A stretch of DNA of 52,777 bases. It comes from Candidatus Solibacter sp. (GTDB lineage Bacteria; Acidobacteriota; Terriglobia; Bryobacterales; Bryobacteraceae). The stretch lies in assembly GCA_025361425.1 (NCBI GenBank), contig JANYAH010000165.1, positions 1 through 52,777 of the forward strand, in the 5' to 3' direction. A model generated the notes under the pieces. That model made no database searches, was not told the origin of the DNA, and saw only the letters and a program-made list of their open reading frames with translations. Positions 49,422-52,777 of this stretch are shown here, piece after piece. A program made the translations under genes and the position numbers. Each line of letters starts with the position of its first letter. The first letter of the stretch is position 1.

Positions 49422-51908
49422 ATGTTCTCGAAATCCATCCCCGCACTTGCGGGATTCGTCTTCTTTGCATTCACTATTTCGGCCGCCGCGCAATCTTCCG
49501 GCGTGGCGGGCACAATCGATGGCCTCGTCACCGACCCCGCCGGAAGCGTCATCCCCGGCGCGAAGGTGGAACTCAACAACCGACTCAGCGGTTATCAGCG
49601 CGCCACCCTCACCGACGCTTCCGGCGCTTTCCACTTCCTCAACATCCCGCCGAATCCCTACCATGTTACGGTCTCCTCCACCGGGTTCTCGGCAAACTCC
49701 CAGGACGTGGCGGTGCGCTCCAGCATCTCGGTAGCGCTCAAATTTTCGCTCCCGCTGGCTAGCGAACGGACCACCGTCACAGTGGAAGGCGGCAGTGTCG
49801 CCATGCTCGAAAACGTCCCCTACCCGCACAGCGACGTGGACCGCGAACTCTATTCGAAGCTGCCCACTTCCGCACCCGGCAGCGGACTGAGCGACGCGAT
49901 CACGCTGGCAAGCCCCGGCGTGGTGGCAGATTCCAACGGCTTCTTCCACCCGCTGGGCGACCACGCGCAGACCAGTTTCTCGATTGATGGCCAGCCGATC
50001 TCAGATCAGCAGAGCAAGCAGTTCTCCACGCAGATTCCGCTCAACGCCATCCAATCCATGGAACTCATCACTGGCGCACCGGGCGCGGAGTTCGGCGGTA
50101 AGACCAGCCTCGTGGTAAACGCCGTCACGCGTTCCGGACTCGGCCAGAAGCCCTTCGGCAGTTTCGCCGCGCAGTACGGTTCCTTCGGCTCCGTAGGCGA
50201 GGAAGCCACCCTCGGACTGGGCGGCGCGAAGTTCGGCAATTTCCTCTCCGCCAACGCCCTGCGCAGCGGACGCTTCCTCGACAGCCCGGAATTCCGTCCC
50301 CGTCACGACGTGGGCAACAGCGAAACCATCTTTGATCGCGTCGACTGGCAGCCCGACGGCAGGGACTCGTTTCACCTCAACCTGCTGGCCGCGCGCAACT
50401 GGTTTCAGGTGCCCAACACCTACGATCAGCCATCTCAGGACCAGCGCCAGAGGGTTCTCACTTACAACATCGCGCCCGGCTATCAGCGCACCTTCGGCGC
50501 CGGCGCCCTACTCACAGTCAATGCCTTTTTGCGCCGCGACCAAGTCTACTACGATCCGTCCCGCGATCCCTTGGCCGACACGCCGGCCACGGTCGGCGAA
50601 TATCGGAGCCTCGCCAACTACGGAATTCGCACGGATTATAACTATGTCCACAAGATCCACAACGTGAAGATCGGCACGCAGGTGATGCAAACGCGCCTGC
50701 GCGAACGCTTCTCGCTCGGCATCACCGACCCCGGCTTCACCAGCGGCCAACCGGGCCTGGCACCCTACGACCTCACCGCGGGCGGCTCGCCCTTCCAGTT
50801 CACCGGCAAGGCCAATGTGAACGAGTACGCCTTCTACATTCAGGACACCATTACCCTGGGCCACTTCACCTTCACCCCCGGATTGCGCATCGACCGCTAC
50901 GCCGGACTCAGCAAGGCCACCGCCGCCGAACCGCGGCTGGGAGCCTCGTACCTGCTGAAGCCCACCGGCACGGTGTTGCGCGCCGCCTATTCGCGCAGCC
51001 TGGAAACCCCGTACAACGAGAACCTGATTCTTTCCAGTTCCACCGGCGCCGGCGGACTCGCCACCAATATTTTCGGCGCATTCGCGGCGCGCCCCATCGA
51101 GCCCGGCCGGCGCAACCAGTACAACCTGGGGCTGGAACAATCGCTCGGCAAGTACCTCCAACTGGACACCGACTACTTCTGGAAATTCACTTCCAACGCC
51201 TTCGATTTCGGCACGCTGCTCAACACTCCGCTGGTCTTCCCCGTCTCCTGGCAGAAGTCCAAAATCGACGGAGTCTCCCTGCGCCTCAGCACCATTTCCA
51301 TTCACGGGTTCCAGGCGTACACCACGATGGGCCATACCCGTTCGCGCTACTTCGCCCCTTCCAACGGTGGCCTGATCTTCAACTCACCGCTCGATACCTC
51401 GGTCTTCCGCATCGACCACGACCAGGCCTTCCAGCAAACCAGCCATGTGATCTACCGGCGCCCGCACAACGGACCGTGGATGGCCTTCACGTGGCGCTAC
51501 GATAGCGGACTGGTCGCCGGCGCGGTGGGCAGCCTCGGCGATGCGCTGGGCCTCACCGGCGCCCAACAAGCCGCCATCGGCTTCTACTGCGGCAGCCAGT
51601 TTGCCACGATGGGCAACCCGATCGGCGCGTGCGCGTCGCCGAACTACGGGGCGACCCGCCTGGTCATCCCCGCCGCTGGAACGGGGAACCCAGACCAGAA
51701 TCCGCCGCGCATCGCTCCGCGGAACCTCTTCGACCTGGGCGCCGGTACGGACAACCTGTTCCACGCCGAACGTGTGCGCACCACCTTGAAGCTCACCGTC
51801 ACTAACCTGACTAATAAGGTGGCCTTGTATAACTTCCTTTCCACCTTCAGCGGCACGCACTTCGTCTCACCGCGCGCCTACCAGATGGAACTGGGCTGGA
51901 CTTGGTAG
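49422..51908 (+). CDS. TonB-dependent receptor with carboxypeptidase-regulatory domain
   Basis: 828 aa. Signal peptide to about 23 (FFAFTISAAAQ), regulatory beta domain 28-110 (GLVTDPAGSVIPGAKVELNN). The plug contains SFSIDGQPISDQQSKQFSTQ and SMELITGAPGAEFGG, followed by a barrel to the aromatic end YQMELGWTW. Compared with the receptor at 28731 it is shorter and of a different subgroup. It is flanked by two near-twin Cys/His peptides and followed by another outer-membrane protein, so a metal, metal-complex or haem-type substrate is suggested by context. AGGAG lies 6 bp before ATG 49422. Confidence 0.9.
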   Translation: MFSKSIPALAGFVFFAFTISAAAQSSGVAGTIDGLVTDPAGSVIPGAKVELNNRLSGYQRATLTDASGAFHFLNIPPNPYHVTVSSTGFSANSQDVAVRSSISVALKFSLPLASERTTVTVEGGSVAMLENVPYPHSDVDRELYSKLPTSAPGSGLSDAITLASPGVVADSNGFFHPLGDHAQTSFSIDGQPISDQQSKQFSTQIPLNAIQSMELITGAPGAEFGGKTSLVVNAVTRSGLGQKPFGSFAAQYGSFGSVGEEATLGLGGAKFGNFLSANALRSGRFLDSPEFRPRHDVGNSETIFDRVDWQPDGRDSFHLNLLAARNWFQVPNTYDQPSQDQRQRVLTYNIAPGYQRTFGAGALLTVNAFLRRDQVYYDPSRDPLADTPATVGEYRSLANYGIRTDYNYVHKIHNVKIGTQVMQTRLRERFSLGITDPGFTSGQPGLAPYDLTAGGSPFQFTGKANVNEYAFYIQDTITLGHFTFTPGLRIDRYAGLSKATAAEPRLGASYLLKPTGTVLRAAYSRSLETPYNENLILSSSTGAGGLATNIFGAFAARPIEPGRRNQYNLGLEQSLGKYLQLDTDYFWKFTSNAFDFGTLLNTPLVFPVSWQKSKIDGVSLRLSTISIHGFQAYTTMGHTRSRYFAPSNGGLIFNSPLDTSVFRIDHDQAFQQTSHVIYRRPHNGPWMAFTWRYDSGLVAGAVGSLGDALGLTGAQQAAIGFYCGSQFATMGNPIGACASPNYGATRLVIPAAGTGNPDQNPPRIAPRNLFDLGAGTDNLFHAERVRTTLKLTVTNLTNKVALYNFLSTFSGTHFVSPRAYQMELGWTW

Positions 51909-51951
51909 CGACATCAGGCCGCGCCGGAGGGTGGATCCACACTCTCCCGTG

Positions 51952-51957
51952 TATAAT
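51952..51957 (+). promoter_or_regulatory. Consensus -10 box giving a near-leaderless transcript
   Basis: A perfect TATAAT lies 7 bp before the ATG at 51965. Transcription from it would begin at or next to the start codon, and no Shine-Dalgarno is present, so leaderless translation is likely. No convincing -35 box is seen. Confidence 0.45.
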
Positions 51958-51964
51958 AGACGCA

Positions 51965-52261
51965 ATGTTCCAGGTGTGGCGTAGAACGAGGAGCCTGTTT
52001 GTCGTGCTCTTTCTTTGCGCGCTGATCTGTGCGCAGACGGCATCGTTCGCCGCGGAACATTCGCACCAGCATTCGTCGCAACATTGTTGCGGATTGTGCC
52101 ACGCAGGACCGTTGGCGCTGCTGCAACCCGTGACCTCGGCCGGATTCGCGCCGACGGTGGCGGTGGCGTGGCTTTCCTTATCCCGCGATTTCGACACGCC
52201 CCACGAAGCGCTGCTCACGGCAGGCTCGTCGCGCGCGCCGCCATTCTCACTTCCGGTTTGA
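51965..52261 (+). CDS. Small exported Cys/His peptide with CXXCH motif (copy 2)
   Basis: 98 aa from ATG 51965; the frame is open upstream but TATAAT and the signal peptide support this start. Signal (SLFVVLFLCALICAQTASFA) followed by HSHQHSSQHCCGLCHAGP, then a hydrophobic and Ala-rich tail ending SSRAPPFSLPV. Block order, the H-C-C-x2-C-H-x-G-P core and the SRAPP end match copy 1 at 49041. The two flank the receptor gene and this one precedes an outer-membrane protein gene by about 75 bp. Confidence 0.75.
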   Translation: MFQVWRRTRSLFVVLFLCALICAQTASFAAEHSHQHSSQHCCGLCHAGPLALLQPVTSAGFAPTVAVAWLSLSRDFDTPHEALLTAGSSRAPPFSLPV

Positions 52262-52334
52262 TTCGCATGCCGGTCCGGGCTTTTATGGCCGGCCTGGCAT
52301 GTTTGTATTTTTTGTCGGGAACCAGGAGAGAACT

Positions 52335-52777
52335 TTGAGAACACCGTGTAAGCTCATGCTCGCGCCGGTCGCGGCATTGCTGTTTGCCACCGCACTGGGG
52401 GCACAGGACACCACCGAATTATTGAACCGCATGAAGGCCATGGAAGACCGTATCCATGCGCTTGAAACCGAGGTCCAGACGCTGAAGGGGCAGCAGACTG
52501 CCGCCGTCGCCCCGCAACCGCAACCCGTGATGGCGGCCCCGGTGGTGGCGCAGACCGCGCCGCCCGAACTTACCTCCCTCGGCGGCGCCGGCGGGGCTGC
52601 CGCCAAAGTACTCAACCCCGATATCAGCGTGATCGGCGACTTCATCGGCGCGGTTGGCAGCCACGGCGGACGCGCCACGCCCGCGCTCGAAATGCACGAA
52701 AGCGAGGTGGGCTTCCAGGAAGTGATTGACCCCTACGCGCGCGCAGATTTCTTCCTCTCCTTCGGCGAGAAGGGCGT
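52335..52777 (+). CDS. Outer-membrane channel/receptor-like protein, N-terminal part
   Basis: Cut by the window end; about 147 residues are visible. TTG 52335 has AGGAGAG at ideal distance; ATG 52356 is an alternative. It has a signal peptide (LAPVAALLFATALGAQ), a coiled coil (LLNRMKAMEDRIHALETEVQ), a Pro/Ala linker, then NPDISVIGDFIGAVG and EMHESEVGFQEVIDPYARAD. The last block is like that of outer-membrane proteins annotated as zinc-regulated receptors or porins. With the upstream Cys/His peptide it suggests a metal-related locus. The C-terminal barrel is outside the window. Confidence 0.75.
   Translation, partial: MRTPCKLMLAPVAALLFATALGAQDTTELLNRMKAMEDRIHALETEVQTLKGQQTAAVAPQPQPVMAAPVVAQTAPPELTSLGGAGGAAAKVLNPDISVIGDFIGAVGSHGGRATPALEMHESEVGFQEVIDPYARADFFLSFGEKG

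Overview
The window is high-GC bacterial chromosome that looks like Acidobacteriota of the Solibacter/Bryobacter type. This is inferred from gene content: two Oar-like TonB-dependent receptors with an N-terminal carboxypeptidase-regulatory domain, a hopanoid operon, a PEP-CTERM protein, a DUF6675-type exported protein, fused ASKHA acyl-CoA dehydratase activases and an egtB-egtD pair. No 16S or other marker gene is present, so the assignment is tentative.

Layout. 1-593: right end of an integrated element, with a tyrosine recombinase cut by the window edge and a 3' fragment of tRNA-Thr(TGT) as attachment site. 622-2464: remnant of a PEP-CTERM-type TPR protein, then a PEP-CTERM protein. 2641-4305: MCE/MlaD-type lipid transport protein, TatA and a small Cys protein. 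4309-13909: one tightly packed minus-strand hopanoid operon in the order ispH, shc, hpnH, hpnA, hpnG, two zinc MDR dehydrogenases, hpnC, hpnD. Most junctions overlap or abut. 14071-15086: orphan Pvc16-like (DUF4255) gene with a leader ORF and a frame-broken partner. 15225-20680: large two-gene 2-hydroxyacyl-CoA dehydratase/activase-like pair. 20847-23475: divergent membrane-anchored amidase and an anchor/actin-like ATPase pair that share an N-terminal module. 23476-24187: non-coding repeats with a 172-bp tandem unit. 24188-28505: HI0933-like flavoprotein, DJ-1/PfpI-like protein lacking the usual Cys, CPCC protein, and ergothioneine genes egtD and egtB. 28731-37905: TonB receptor, MFS/spermidine-synthase fusion, SET-domain protein, M28 peptidase, DUF6675-like protein, LacI regulator. 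38159-38765: tRNA-Arg(TCT), a gene-poor AT-richer stretch and a 36-aa membrane peptide. 38945-43816: five-gene signalling operon (OmpR-type regulator, CheY-type receiver, coiled-coil porin, cupredoxin-like protein, Cache/HAMP histidine kinase). 43994-48909: lipoprotein, Rieske protein, MutM, outer-membrane barrel, C4 zinc-ribbon protein, PfkB kinase, ThiL. 49041-52777: TonB receptor flanked by two small exported Cys/His peptides carrying a CXXCH motif, then the start of another outer-membrane protein.

How genes work together. The hopanoid operon couples isoprenoid precursor supply (IspH) to squalene synthesis (HpnC, HpnD), cyclisation (Shc) and side-chain building (HpnH, HpnG, HpnA). The two dehydrogenases inside it are candidates for the reduction of ribosylhopane to bacteriohopanetetrol, a step for which I know of no assigned enzyme. 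This is the lead I would test first. Other leads are the amidase/anchor/actin module, the twin CXXCH peptides around the receptor, and the two-component operon with a copper-type protein.
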